From assembly GCA_013115135.1 (NCBI GenBank), contig JABANP010000198.1, positions 25,349-89,348 of the forward strand: DNA of 64,000 bases, read 5' to 3'. A model generated the notes under the pieces. It saw only the letters and a list, made by a program, of their open reading frames with translations. It was not told the origin of the DNA and made no database searches. Source of the DNA: Perkinsus olseni. Lineage: Eukaryota > Perkinsozoa > Perkinsida > Perkinsidae. Below are positions 32,516 through 44,834 of this stretch, piece by piece. Within the stretch, counting starts at the first letter, position 1. The number at the start of each line of letters is the position of its first letter. The position numbers were made by a program, and so were the translations under genes.

Positions 32516-34221
32516 TCAACTCGCAGGTTCGTCCTCGTCACCGCTGATACTGGGGCAAACAGAGGAAGCATCGGGCGAGGACAGAACAGAGGGCGCTGGA
32601 GGGGGCGCCGTTTCTTTCTTCGATTTCTTCGCCTTCTTGCTCCCTCCCTCTTTGCTCTTGCTACTTTTCCTCTTCGACCCTTTCCTTGAACTTGCCTGTC
32701 CGCAGCAACGTGAGGGCGAACCCAGTCGTGCCGATTCTTACTCGGGACTCGTCGCCGGCCAGCGTGCGGAGGCGAGTGCGCTCAAACTTCTGTCGATATT
32801 TAACCAATTGCATCATCAAAGTCGGGTCGAACATCATCGAATCCGATCGATTCCGTTCGAAGTCGGTGAACAGGATGGTGATCTGAGAGTTAAAATGGAA
32901 CGTTCGATGTAGGCCTGGCTACTTACTTCGTTCAAGGTCTTTTCCAACTCATCCGCGCTAGAGCCTTCCTCTGCTCCCATGTCCGCAATAATCTTGGACA
33001 CAACCTCGAGACCATCCCTCGTGGTCGAGTCCGACACAATTGTGGGCCAAACGCTTCCAACGGAGCAGGCGGCCAGGGTTCCAGGCGGGAACGCCGCAAC
33101 GGCATCGCAATACCTGCAGGAAAGCGAAAAGTGAATATGTGGAACAGATGCGGGGCCCCTGAAGCATCCATCCAAGGGAGGCCATGCCCTTACGGCCATT
33201 TTGAAGTTAGCAGCTCCGATGCATGCCGGAAAATGCGCTCCGCCGTTGGCCGATCCAGATGGTTGCCAGACACGAGTCGACGGCAGAGGAGCAAGAGAGG
33301 AGGCCAAGGCTGGTCGACAACTAAATCGTAATTCAAGCCGCTGAGGAGGTCCAGCTCAACCTGACAGAAAAGATCAGCTTCAGGAGCTCATAGGGTCTCA
33401 TGAAAACATCACCTCGGCGAGAATCTTCGGGTCGACCACGTATTTACTTCCACTGGAATCGGCCCCTTCAGGCATGAGCATCAGTCCGCGTACGTCAGTG
33501 TCGTGAAACTCCTCAGTCTTGCAGGCGAGAGATACGCAGCAGAATATCACGACCAAAGGGTCAAACTCCAACACTGAGTGGCTGAGAAAAGTGGAACTAC
33601 ACGTTTACCTCCCCTAGTGAGCTATCAGTGACATCGTGTCCGAGTGGTTAAGGAGTTGGACTTGAAATCCAATGGGCTCAGCCCGCGCAGGTTCGAATCC
33701 TGCTGATGTCGTATTACCGCGTGAAAAATCTTCGAAAGAACAAATTCGCTGAGAAGATGACTTCCGGTTCAATCCGTGTCCGGAATGACGGAGCTGTCAT
33801 ATTAAGATGCTGTTTCCGCAGTAGATCCGCAACGTGATCCAGAACCTACAGCAGACATGCCCAGCCGCAGCGGGTGAGAGCTAAAGCACTGACGTAAGTC
33901 TCATGAATGGGCTCGAGTAGGACTCCACCTTGCGCATCGGCCGACTTCTTCTTAGACTGAGGTACAAACAACTACCAAAGACCGACCACACTTACATCAG
34001 CCTCCTCGCCAACAGCTGATCGTCCAGCAGCTCTGCAGCATTCCCCCACCTACACTAGACTGCGACTTCACAATCACTGCAGTTGCGCGTTGATTCGCCG
34101 CCGCTCTCTTCGCCCTCAACTCATCCACAGGCATCGGGAAGTGCAACACCTCGTGATGATGGTGATGGACATGATGATGCTCATGAGCTGCCTCCCCCTC
34201 TGGTGGGGGCGAGCTAGCCAT
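32516..34221 (-). CDS. CCNH: Cyclin H (CDK-activating kinase/TFIIH subunit)
   Basis: Exons with agreeing phases: 34221-about 34066, about 34031-33996, 33845-33718, 33581-33413, 33360-33194, 33113-32927, 32882-32742, 32695-32516. The N-terminus has a His run (HHHVHHHHHEV) and a cyclin H-type start (ELRAKRAAANQRA). The cyclin box follows: LFFRRFFTRHSVLEFDPLVV, then CVSLACKTEEFHD, the SLACKTEE core, then VELDLLSGLNYDLVVDQPW. The second fold includes YCDAVAAFPPGTLAACSVG. The tail is Lys/Ser-rich, ending SGDEDEPAS. Cyclin H partners CDK7 to phosphorylate CDKs and RNA polymerase II. Introns include one of 46 nt. The first intron, about 34 nt, is the least certain. A tRNA-Ser lies antisense in the 33717-33582 intron. 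Confidence 0.9.
33630..33711 (+). tRNA. tRNA-Ser(UGA)
   Basis: Full class II cloverleaf. Acceptor GACATCG pairs with TGATGTC (six Watson-Crick pairs and one G-T), with discriminator G. The D-arm/A-box is GTCCGAGTGGTTAAGGA. The anticodon stem TTGGA/TCCAA carries loop CTTGAAA with anticodon TGA at 33663-33665. The variable arm is GGGCTCAGCCC. T-arm GCAGG-TTCGAAT-CCTGC contains an exact B-box (33690-33700). No intron and no encoded CCA. It lies within an intron of cyclin H, on the opposite strand; its 3' end is 6 nt from the intron's 5' splice site. Confidence 0.97.
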
Positions 34222-34342
34222 TGCACAACAACTAACCGCCTACTCCGTGATACAGCACGGACAACGACCTCGTTGTCTTTTGCCTCCACACCTCCAACTG
34301 AACTCAATTCAGCAATGCTTAGAAACACATCTTCTTAACACG

Positions 34343-34720
34343 TTAATCGTCGGAGTCCTCCTCCGCCGCCGGAGCGTCCACATCCATCATCCCTCGCAAC
34401 GTCGACGCGAACTCATCCACGTTGTCGGCCTCCAGAGCGCCGTTCGAGTTCACTGAGCCACCGAACTGCCATAAAAGCCCGACATGAAGAACCTCACCTA
34501 TGCATTGGTCGAGGCCGCCCGTGGTCTTCAATTTCCGTAACTCCGACAAGCAACGAGTAACTGGGGACAATGATCGAACGAATAACATTGCACCACCCTT
34601 GAACAGCTTCTCCCCAACCACCTTGACGACGACAGCCAGGACCCATCAACTGAAGGGAGGTCTCCACGGACATCACATGGGCATCATCATCGAGGCCAAG
34701 ATACTGTCGAGGGAAATGAT
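34343..34720 (-). CDS. 3' exons of an unidentified gene
   Basis: Reverse strand, upstream of cyclin H. A frame reads VVGEKLFKGGAMLFVRSLSP and continues to a region ending in an acidic C-terminus (MMDVDAPAAEEDSDD, stop at 34343). Just upstream another frame reads RCPIISLDSILASMM after an AG acceptor. These look like genuine exons of a single protein, but I could not join them in one consistent phase and do not recognise the family. Confidence 0.4.
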
Positions 34721-34869
34721 CGGGCAGCGTGACCTGATACAGACGCAGTTCATATCCTGCAACACCGGCAGAAAAACTAATCTATCTACCGTGGTTTACA
34801 CAAACCAGTTTGAGTTGGTAAACATAATAGGTTCACCAAGTGTTTTATATTCATTATGAAGTTCAATCA

Positions 34870-35440
34870 AGCATTCCCCTCATTGAAGGATGTGCCTTCA
34901 TTCATACAAAGCCCCTGACTTGTGCGAATTTTCCACGACTGATCCCCCTTCTCTGTGCATTCCTACGCTCAACCACTCAATAAAGAAACTCCTTACGATC
35001 GACTATTCCCTCAAAAGTTGTCTTTTATCGCTCATTCCCAACCGTGGTAAGACCTTCCTACCGCATCAGCCGTGTATCTCCACTGCCCTTCACCACCACC
35101 AAGTACACCCCAATCCGCCAGACAACTTCGGCCCCGCAGTGCCGTCTTGTAGCTCGACTCTTCATTCTTAGTGTATTGGGAGTACGCTAGTGCAGCGAGG
35201 GAGAGAGCTACAGGCGCGGATCGCCTGACAATGAGCAGCTTCCCTCAGCCGTGATAAGGCCAACATCATCGATAACAACGACACTCTCGGCGAATTCATT
35301 TTACAGACTACCTATCGGAGCGCTACTCTCCGTTCCCAACAAACGTACCTAAACTCATCGCTCTTCAAAAGAGATCGGCGCTAGTCTGACTATGCTGTCT
35401 TCGGCGTCAGAAAACTTACTCACACACTATCGTCACATTA
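34870..35440. other. No gene seen
   Basis: I find no supported exon on either strand between the unidentified gene and Misato. Confidence 0.4.
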
Positions 35441-35465
35441 CTGCAAGTTCAACGACCACATCCTT

Positions 35466-38000
35466 TTAAAAAAATCGATGAATAAATCGCAGAACGCTTA
35501 GAAATTGAAACGACCGGGTCGCGGTAGCCGGCACATTCAAATCGAAGCCAATTCGCGACGACCAAGTCCAACCATCCCCCCTCAGCTGAGAAGCGAAGAG
35601 ACGGATAGCAAATTCAAGAAAGCTCATCAACTGTGGAAGGGCAAGGCCTCTCCTACCGGTAAAGCCCCTCATTGTCGAGGATGGACCCGAAGGGCTGCGA
35701 TGAAGGGAGGCATCCAAGCACATGGAGAGGGCTGCTCTCAGTGGGCAAGCATCGGCTGATAGAGTAGGCGAAATTGAGGCCTACTCAGACGTGATCCGTG
35801 GGAAATGTGGTATGAAATGTTATTACACCAATGTGTAGCCTCAGTGCCCTTCCCGAAAGTCTCTATTGGTAGTAAAATGACATCTTTCTTCGGTGCCTCC
35901 TCTGCCAACCATTCAAATGCCGTCGTGCAGAGACCCGTAAAGGAAGTAGACACGTCATAAAGTATCTGAAAAGACCCATTAGTAATAACAGCGTTCATCC
36001 TCCCGGAATTCCAAATTTGCCATGACGATCAGAAGGGATCTGCAGCTATTACTACTGCTACCAAGACACGCGATATCGTAAACCGACTCTCAGAACATTA
36101 ACGCCCTCGTTTCCTACGACCGAACGAACAGGTTCACTAACACTACAGAGTTCATCTAATATCAACTTTACTTGTCCATTTCATAACAACCGAGACGATG
36201 CTTCAAGGTTGCTTCGCGAAGGGACGCTCTTCATTCCCGCGCGCCACGAAATCCCCTGATCAGCGTTGGCAATGAACCTACCTGCACAGTACCCAAACGA
36301 TCGCATCCTTCCAGTAGCCTCCGCAAGGACGTCTCCGACCAATCAGTATGCGGCGAATAATAATAAGCATCCTCTTTAGTACCATAATCGCCGGGGGTAA
36401 AATGAGTATCTTTCAACCTCAAGATGAACCATAGTACGCTAAAAGCATATCTTTCAGAATTCCGATCATAGCAAGCCGCGCCCACGTTCACAACAATAGC
36501 ATCACTCAAACGCCACGATTCGGTTCAAACCTTCATGAGTACATTCAGGAATATAAAAGCGCCGCCGAGAGAAGCAGCCTTTTCATGTCGAAGAGACGTA
36601 ATCCACAATGACAAAGCACGCAGGGAGGCCCACTAAGTTTTTTAACGATATACTCATGAAGAGCATGGATGGGGTGATGAGTGTAATATCATGTGAAACT
36701 CATAACTAATGAAAATCTAATTCATTCTTCTGGTGGACGTCTAGGTAGCATCACTACCTGCCTACTGATTACTATTAATTACCATTCAACAATACGTCAC
36801 TAAGTGAGGACAGCGAACGCGACTCACTTCGAAAAAATAATTCCTATTTTCACAACGACGAGGTCCCATAATGTCGCACTATTTCCTTTCACAGTCGATA
36901 GTAACCTCGCCGAACCGAAGGCGGAGCGTACGGAACCAAAAACATGGGAACCAAAAAACGAACGATCAATAGTTGTGATCTACAGGCTACCACTCATAAG
37001 CTTTGCGAGCGAAATTCCCAGCGCACAGTCCATCAAAATCCCCTTCCTATTACAGCAATTCTCCAGAGGGGTACTCATGTAGTTGGTCCAATACATGTCC
37101 CCTCCTCCATCAGCATCATCCCTCCGATACACCTGCACCCTCGATGCTTGCTCATCGTAAACTCGACTGAACTCATCGGATTCCAACTCGGGGTTCCCTT
37201 GACGCGACATGGCGGGTCCTGCATGATGATCGATATGAAAACTTTATGCCGTGCTTCGAGAATGGTATAATAATTTTTAAAATAATTCACGACCAGACGA
37301 AGCCGGTTCACCATGCGCTCTTAGATCGGAAAAATTACCGGAAGTCTACGAAAAAAAGCGACCAAAATTTCCGTAGCCTCCGGCAGAATCATATCTAATG
37401 CTCGCCCGAGTAATAGATAGTCACCGGTTGCAAATCCGAGATGGATCATATATTTGAAATAAGGTAAGATTTAGCGGCGAAACCGCCGATCGGTGCGGCA
37501 GAATTTGAACGGTAATGCACATTCAACCATACCTCAGAAGGAGCTCGCAAGTGAAATCGGAACATGGCATAGCGTTTTTTCCTCCCACAGCTCTTGGCAG
37601 AATTATCAGATATCAGTCTGATATCATATTGATTTTGAGACTAAGATTTATATCTGAACTCCACACGGAAGGCGTCCTCAAGAGGGCGACTTCCTATGGT
37701 AGGACTGACTTTATCGCCCCCCCCCTTCGGTACAGAAGACGGGCCATGAAAGATGACGATGTACTTTACAATTTCTATAGAACGCATCGTCATGACCAGC
37801 CATTCCCAGCTACTACCAAGCGCCCTGTTGAAGTCGCATATAAAGACTCGAGGCCGATCAATCGACCTGTACTGCGGTTCCACAGCCTCCTTATCATCAG
37901 ATCTCTCTAGGATATTCCAATACTGGGCACCCACATGATTCGACGCCCGGCCGAATTGCAATGTTATCATCTGCGACCGACTCTCTCGCTCTTTGGACAT
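35466..38000 (-). CDS. Misato/DML1 tubulin-like mitochondrial distribution protein
   Basis: Multi-exon. The first exon from ATG 38000 reads MITLQFGRASNHVGAQYWNI, the diagnostic N-terminus of Misato/DML1 (tubulin-like GTPase fold), then DRPRVFICDFNRALG. An exon near 37210-36990 gives VQVYRRDD and YWTNYMSTPLEN (the family's W/Y-x-D/N-Y/F step). About 36420-36282 gives LRRLLEGCDRLGTVQ, then 35965-35791 ILYDVSTSFTGLCTTAFEWL, and 35755-35657 PLRAALSMCLDASLHR. Phases agree for the last three. Misato proteins affect mitochondrial morphology and inheritance and spindle function. The middle (37700-37220) and the extreme C-terminus are not resolved. A C9 run at about 37730 could have caused an assembly indel. 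Confidence 0.82.
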
Positions 38001-38965
38001 GATGAGGGGAAGTCAGTCTAAGAAGAAAAGAGAGAGGTTATATATCTGAAAATTTCGGCGCATACTTCGTCGTGAAAGCAAGTGAATCAGGGGTCGTTCA
38101 ATACACCAATTCTGAAACTCAGAATCGATTCTGGAAGCGCATCATTTCACGTATGAAAATCTTTTCTAAAAGTCTTGAACGGGGGGGTGTAACTTTGTCC
38201 AAGGGCTTCTCTCACACTTGGCAAATTGGGCAATATCCTGTCGTGTTTGCCCGTAGGAGAAATGAACCATAGAGGAATATATCCTCATGCAAGAATCAGA
38301 GGTAATTTCGTGAAGAAACGAACCCTTCCCGAGTCACCGTCCACGATACTCGATTCGTTGAGGTAACGGTAGAGCCATTCTTACCTCAGTTAATACCATC
38401 ACTTTCACAACTCACAGCCCAGCATGTCTCGAAGGTGTAAGACTTCTGCTATAAGTATCAATCCGTTCTATCATAGAACTTCTATGACCCTGGTGATTGT
38501 CGACTCCGGATGGCACATCAAAGAACAGCGTGCTGGTATCTTTATCTTTTCAAGACACTTTCACACCCGGCCACCCAGGTTTACCAACACATCTCACAGG
38601 CACTCGAGATGCAGTTTCCGAGAGCGAAGCGTGTGAAGATTGTTATTGAAGAAGCCCACTGATGGTTGTTGATGCTACCCTGAAGTTAGTTGGTCACCTG
38701 TATTCACCATGTATCCCTTCGATCTAATCTCTGCTGCGCCAGTAACTGGCGGCCAGTTAACGAAAATCGTGGGCGCCATACTTTTCTGCAAAATTCAGCG
38801 TGTGTTGCTCGCCTGATGGCATAGCGATAGAATAGTTGACAGAGGTGTAACGGCTGTTGGTGGGCTCACTATGACATTTCGAAGCGAAAGAATTGTAATT
38901 ATGAGCAAGTCGTCGGGAAACAACGCGTCGAGGAGCCAACGAAAATAGATTCGGCATTTCTGCAG

Positions 38966-39040
38966 AGTTGCTGGTCTAGCGGTTAGTATCTCGGATTTTC
39001 ACGCGCGGGACTCAGGCACGATCCCTGCCGCAGGCGGCCG
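38966..39040 (+). other. Degenerate tRNA-Glu-like sequence
   Basis: TGGTCTAGCGGTTAGTAT is a textbook tRNA-Glu D-arm/A-box, followed at the right distance by TTTTCAC, the Glu anticodon loop with TTC. The anticodon stem does not pair properly, the T-loop reads CACGATC, and the acceptor ends do not pair. I call it a pseudo-tRNA or a tRNA-derived repeat head. Confidence 0.5.
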
Positions 39041-40530
39041 ACGTCAGCAGCTCACGAGTAAGCTTATTAATATGCCATCACGAAGCGACTTTGCGATTTT
39101 TTCGCATGTTAAGAAAATCGGGCGAAGAGAAAACGATGCGTGGTTTTCTTGGAGAGGGAACGGTCGGAGCGTAGGGTTCCCCACTAACAGCGTGACACCC
39201 ACACGCGCGCGAGGGAGTCAAAGATACGCGTGCGACACAGTAGACACATGCGTGCTCTGAGGGAATGCGCGGCGACTTGCCGGGGAACCGTCCAAGCGTC
39301 ACGCTTGGCGAACTCACGTGTTTTATGATCGGATCCTATGGCAGAATTCTCATGTGAGCTTAGAGGCAGAGTCCGGCGAACTCAGTCCGCCTGGCGAAGT
39401 GACCTGTCGGATGGCTTTTGCACAGTTCGGAAGTTACTTATGGCATAAGTACTCAGAGCATTGCTCTGAGTACGCAGAAAGCTAGGAAGAGCCGTAGGCA
39501 ATCGAGTTGCGATGGGTATCTCATATGGGCCATATGACAGTACTTGGAGGGTCGAACAGTTCAACTCGAACTTGGCGTGAAAACACTTGGCGTTGTCTCA
39601 GGTATTTTCTCGCAGGCAATCCGCATGTGCTCGGCGGCAGGAATACGAGGGAGTGAAGATAGTAGGCGATACCAGATTCAGTTGGTCGAACTTTTCCTGA
39701 TCGCACCACTCGGCTGCAGCTGCACCTTCAGCCATTGCTCATCAGATGAGATTCTCCTCCTTTGACGGGATCTGTTTTGCGTCAGCCAGCTCTGAGCTTT
39801 CCGTCCTTCTGTTTCTGACCAGACGAAGCTGAACTGAAATCGCAAATTCGAGTTTGCATCACGGGCCGTGGTTCGCAGCCGGAATTTGGAACGAGCTCTG
39901 TTACGACCACATGCCGAAAATCCGTCACACTCATTTATTCTCGAAGGGCTGGCCGCTTCATTTTTCCATTGGCCGCCTCTCTGACATTGTTGGTAGAAAA
40001 TGTACGATATACGCTGTAAATGCAATCTAATTCTTATTGTTTAAACAAGAAATGTTTCCCGCCAAAGCCCTTGGTTTTTCATTCATTAGTTTCTGCGATG
40101 AGAATCACGATGGTCTAAACAAGTGCCACTGTGGCAGTGGCAGCCACCGAGTAGCTTAGTTACTGGTAATAGTTGCGGCTGACGAAGTTCTAGCTGATGG
40201 AGAGCTCATCAATGATAAGTTATCATGATGTGAGTAACAATGTTTAACAACGGTATCTCACCTCACTTGCTCAGCTATTGTCTATGTGTATCTGCGAGCG
40301 CTATATTCAATAATCCTCCAAGTTCGGAACTCGCTCCGCACTACATGTTCTCCCGTTCCACGGGCTTGGGTTGATTATCCTCCTTTTCCAGCGAAAAAAA
40401 GTCCACCTATGGGCCATAGGCTATGGCAGACGTCAAAACGAGATGAGAATTCCCAAGTGTACCAGAGGCTCTTGAAGTAACTTTGCGACACCGCACGATG
40501 AATGTCCGGCCGCTGGACCCCAGCGAGACG

Positions 40531-40592
40531 TTTGCCTGGTCAAACTTGCAGACTGCAAGTTGCAGTGCACGTTCGACAAGTGACCAGGCAAA
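40531..40592. repeat. Nested inverted repeat
   Basis: TTTGCCTGGTCA (40531-40542) pairs with TGACCAGGCAAA (40581-40592). Inside the loop, ACTTGCAG and CTGCAAGT form a second hairpin. Confidence 0.75.
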
Positions 40593-41499
40593 AATGACCG
40601 TCCACGGGAAATGGTGTAGAAGCCTATTTATTCTTGCAGCGAGCTGCTAGTCGCGGCTGATGGTGAGTGCACACGGCTCAGTGCAGCAGAGCTGATATTA
40701 TATCATGATATGATGATGTATATGATGTATATCAGTGATATACATAACAAAATTAGAGGGTCTAATTTGGGAACCCACGATTTCGTCGCAGCCGATAGCG
40801 CGAGCTCGCACCGCGTGCTTATCCCCCAATATTCCACGATAGCTCAGCAGCGATTGGTTGGATTGGACAACAGAGTCGATCACCGATTCTCTGATCCTCA
40901 AACCAGTTTCACGTGCGGCTCCTTGTCGCGTAGGCTGTCCCCATACCGCCCTCCTGGGATCTCGCTCAATGCCTCAACATAGACTAGACCGAACCACGAA
41001 TGCTGAGCCACTAAGTGTCTTGTTCTTTGTGTGCCGCACGATGATCACCTTTCCAGCTGTTCACCTCAGAAACGCTTGGAAAGGCTCGTGTATTCGTTCT
41101 GTCTGCGTGACAACTTTACACCAGACGAGTTCGTGCGTGCGAGTGACCGCACAGACCGTGACGCAATCAGTCATCGATCGTCAATGGTACTGTTTGGCCC
41201 CCCCCCCTACTAGGGGGGAGCCAAAAGATTCGGCCCGAGACTGGAGCTTAGAAAAACTTCCGCGGACCGGGGCTTCGTATCCGGTCTTCCCGGATTCTGA
41301 TGCAAGGCTCGCAGTGCGAACGTCACCGTCGGGTTCACTCACTTTTCCTGTCTAGAGTTTCATCCATCGACACTACAGTAAGTTGTCGTTCATGGTCCTA
41401 CTTTTACGCCCAGTAGCTTCCACTGAGTGCCCAAGTGTTGTGAGGGACTCAGTCCGACTGAGTAGGGTCGACGGATACCCTTCGCAGGCTATCATTAAT

Positions 41500-41694
41500 A
41501 TGGTTCAGACCTACCTCTCCCTAATGACTCTTACCTGCTTCGCCATGCTATCTCGCACCGCGCAGTGCGATGGCCACCTGCGTGCTCTATCTGGTCCATA
41601 TAGTTGTCCTACGAGCTACTGCAGCGGCCCATGCCCCTCGGGTCAATATTGCCAGCTTCAATGGTACGGTAAATGTCACTGCGTTAACTGCTAA
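41500..41694 (+). CDS. Small secreted Cys-rich protein, family copy 6
   Basis: 64 residues. Signal MVQTYLSLMTLTCFAMLSR, then TAQCDGHLRALSG and SCPTSYCSGPCPSGQYCQLQW...KCHCVNC. It ends in an extra seventh mature cysteine (VNC) not found in copy 5, so an unpaired thiol or dimer is possible. The frame extends upstream without stops to 41383, but the conserved leader (TTCGCAGGCTATCATTAAT) fixes the start at 41500. Confidence 0.85.
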   Translation: MVQTYLSLMTLTCFAMLSRTAQCDGHLRALSGPYSCPTSYCSGPCPSGQYCQLQWYGKCHCVNC

Positions 41695-42065
41695 TCACGG
41701 ACGAACTTTTTTTAACTACGGAGGCCAAGGGGTTTTCTATGCGATCAGTTTTGCCATACGGATTTTGCCATTTCTATCTTCCAATATTCTACTGGTCATA
41801 CACCGCCACTCTCCTGACTTTTGAGAGATCCTCCGTGCTGAGGCGAGCCTCCTCCGCGTAAAGTTAACGTCGTCAACCGGGATGATGCGCACTGCTTGCT
41901 AGAAGGAAAGTGCTAGCCCGTTATAGATCTGATATCTACTCGAGTATCCTAAGTTGCGAAGAACTCGCGAATCACTTGCTATTCATTTCGTTCGGACTTA
42001 TAGTCTAGTATGACATCATCATGAGACGCTATAATCTTTCTTTCTCTTATGAATGACGGTTATCA

Positions 42066-42120
42066 ATCGCAGGTTACCATTAGAATGATTCGGATTGCAG
42101 TTTTAATTATCTATTTTCAT
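42066..42120 (+). pseudogene. 5' relic of the secreted Cys-rich family
   Basis: TCGCAGGTTACCATTAGAATG followed by ATTCGGATTGCAG matches the conserved acceptor, leader and first codons (CAGGTTATCATTAATATG, GTTCAGAC). The downstream frame is lost. It lies in the duplicated array, so this looks like a dead copy. Confidence 0.45.
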
Positions 42121-42839
42121 CATTCTACTCGTTACACACTGCCACGCTCCTGGCTTCTGGGAAAATCTCCGAGGTGACTCAGCGCTGCTGAAGCGGCCCT
42201 CCTCTGCGTTGGTCGTGATGGCGCGGACGGCTTACTAGGAGATACTGGCTCGTCCATTATGAATCTGGTATTTACAGTAAGTTACAGGGTACTCCGAATA
42301 CCGTACTCGAATGACTTTGCGAGGCTATCAGCGAATTATTTATTTTTTTATTTTGGTCGGACTCAGTAGTTTGGTATGATATCATCATGAGACATTATAA
42401 TCTCTCATCTCCTCGTGAATGACTCTTATTCTCGGACCGTTATTGAGTTGTCACTGGGATTCCCAGTACGATAAGGACCACATGCGATCTTAAAGTTTGA
42501 AGTTAAAGCGTCAGACGCGCTGAAGAGACTCTGGCACTGTAGCGATAAATAAAAAAGCTCATAGTGAACAGAAAGTGAAGCTCGTGGCATGAGATGATAG
42601 AAAATGGTTACTACCGTTAGTGATGAGGCTCCAGAGTTTGGACTCTGAGAGTTTGCGGTTCGCATGAGCTGTTTTTATTCGGTTATGCTGCATTTCTGCC
42701 AATTGAAAGCTCTTGTCAACCAATGACGTAATATGACACGGAAGAACGCCGTCAGAGTCTGACCGTCAGACGTAAGACAAGATTTAACGTCGATGTGAAT
42801 CAGTTCGAGCTAAAACCTTCAGACTCAGGAGAGCACTGC

Positions 42840-44620
42840 TCTCGGAGCAGTCCTCGAACACCCCAGTGAGGACTCATCACATCATGAATCTCGGAGAGTC
42901 GCCGAGGGAGACTCCCCGCGCGTCCCACACCGAACTACCGCTCGTTCCTGGGTGTTATGATTCCATCGCTCGCGATAGCATGTTTTTCAATGGAGAACAA
43001 CAGAAGGATCCTCTTGAAAAAATCGACCATGCCAATTCTTCTCCGACGTTTCACTGCATTTCTGCATTTCCCACCAGAAGGATATCGTGGAAGAAGGCTC
43101 AGCGAGTCTGACTCATTAGCTCAGCTAATTATTCCTCAATGAGGAATCCTCATCTTCCGTGACCATGTGCAACGGAGGAGCAACACTTTTTCTGCTGCGA
43201 CGGATGCCCTTGGCGGTCACGCAGCGAAGTCCTGAGTAGGCCGACCAGTGATTCGTTCAATCCTCACCAATGAGCTCGTAAAGTCCATGCTAAGTCTATG
43301 ATATAATTTATATCAAGTACATAGCTGCACTTGAGGAAGTCCCGAAGCGTCCACATTAGACTCAAGGTTATGCGAGCTACCACCCTCAGCGACTCACCGA
43401 AGGCAGAGAGCAGCACCGAAGGCAGAGGCCGATCGAATGACCTGAACATTGTTCAGTGCACAACAATCTCACTTTCATCTCTTCATCTAGCAGAGTGCTC
43501 GAAGCAACGAGACCAAACTTGCATACTACAATACTGAGCATGACTAGACTCCCGGCCAAACTACATCTGCTCCCCGCCATCTCCTCGGCAGGTGCACGTG
43601 ACGGTAAAACGTGGCCCCTCGACCCATAGTGTGTCTCTATGCTGTCTCTCCGTAATCTCCCAATTAATCTCTCTACATCGACTCGATCGAATACCAGGTA
43701 ATGTGCCTCGAGGCGCCCAGCGCTCTGTGTGCTGCGGAGTAATACCCCGCTTTGCTCTGTCCCCAGGAAAGTTGCGAAAGGGTTTGTGACTGAGTCTAGT
43801 CTCTGCGACCAGTGGAGCCGAGATGACGCGTGCGACTGACTACGCAGACCGTGACACGATCGATATTAATGCGGGTCGACCTGAGACTGGAGCCACGAGA
43901 ATCCTCCGCAGTCTTGCATGGGTTGTAGAAGCACACGATGTAACGGCAATGTAGGCTTGTGTTCTGAGCAGCTCGGACTGAGCTCCAACCAATCATATTG
44001 CATTCAGCTGTAGGGCATGCAGTAGACTCTAATTCCCACACCAAGCGGCCTAGTGTTGGGCCGCTCAATCTCTGAGATTGAGGGGATTATCGACTATCCG
44101 TTACAGGTTATCATTAATATGGCTAAGACCTACCTCTCCCTGATCACTATTTTCTGGTCCGTTCTGCTATCTGCTCCCCTGCAGTGCGATGCCCGACTCC
44201 GTGCGTTGTACTCTCCATCGTATGAATGCCCTGCAGGCGCCTGCGACAAGCCATGCCTCTCCGACGAGAAGTGCATGATACATTGGAATAGTCAATGCTT
44301 TTGTTCCGGACCCTGAGGAAGGGCTTCTAACGACGGGCCCTCTTTGGACACTAATATGCGAAGGTACCATCAATTCCAGGAGATGGCGTTTCAACATGCC
44401 TTTTTATATCTACGTGGTTCTGTCCTTCTAATGCTACTACTATAACGGCCAAATGGATATTTCGCAGTAGACTCCCATCACGATGGGGCTCGTTAAGCTC
44501 GTCTTGGTAGTGTCGCTGGCTTGCGTTAAGTATGAGGGCGCCAACAATTCCGTGGAATTCATAAACGTGAAGTCGAACCGTGAGACTCGAGAAGCGACGG
44601 GTCTAGGATAGCTGGTTATC
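42840..44620 (+). repeat. Tandem-duplicated block, unit 1
   Basis: Aligns in order with 45390-47460, with shared pieces CCCCAGTGAGGACTCATC, GTGATTCGTTCAATCC, TTGCTCTGTC.CCAGGAA, the Cys-rich gene, CGTGGTTCTGTCCT and GTAGTGTCGCTGG. Its latter half also aligns with 51240-52060. Contains family copy 7. Confidence 0.7.
44119..44316 (+). CDS. Small secreted Cys-rich protein, family copy 7
   Basis: 65 residues. Signal MAKTYLSLITIFWSVLLSA, then PLQCDARLRALYSPSYECPAG start of the mature part and a six-Cys module, C-x4-C-x3-C-x5-C-x7-C-x-C, ending CFCSGP. Nearly identical to copy 10 in the mature domain. Leader GTTACAGGTTATCATTAAT, with GATTATCGACTATCC upstream. It sits 320 nt before copy 8 in the same direction. 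Confidence 0.85.
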   Translation: MAKTYLSLITIFWSVLLSAPLQCDARLRALYSPSYECPAGACDKPCLSDEKCMIHWNSQCFCSGP

Positions 44621-44636
44621 ACAGATTGTCATTAAT

Positions 44637-44834
44637 ATGGTTCAGATCTACCTTCACCTGATTACCATCATCTGGTTGGCGTTGCTGTATGGCCCTCTAC
44701 GGTGCGATGCCCAACTTCGTTCCCTGATTCAGCCAGACTATGAGTGTTCTACGGGTTCTTGCAACCCGCCGTGCCCCTCTGGCGAGAAGTGCTTTCTGCA
44801 TTGGAACAGTGAATGCTTCTGTTCGAGGCCGTAA
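44637..44834 (+). CDS. Small secreted Cys-rich protein, family copy 8
   Basis: 65 residues. Signal MVQIYLHLITIIWLALLYG, then PLRCDAQLRSL and mature module ECSTGSCNPPCPSGEKC...ECFCSRP. It mixes the MVQ start of copies 5-6 with the CFCSRP ending of copies 9-10, suggesting recombination between subgroups or early branching. Leader ATCACAGATTGTCATTAAT precedes the ATG. Confidence 0.85.
   Translation: MVQIYLHLITIIWLALLYGPLRCDAQLRSLIQPDYECSTGSCNPPCPSGEKCFLHWNSECFCSRP

Larger units (their letters stand above)
38001..41380. other. Gene-poor stretch
   Basis: No gene recognised. It contains a tRNA-Glu-like relic (38970-39040), a nested hairpin (40531-40592), and further towards the array a C10 run at 41197-41206 forming a hairpin with a nearby G-run. 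Confidence 0.45.

Noticed and set aside
41190..41230. C10 run with nearby G6 as a regulatory hairpin or terminator
   Set aside because: No adjacent gene in suitable orientation; more simply a homopolymer/inverted repeat.
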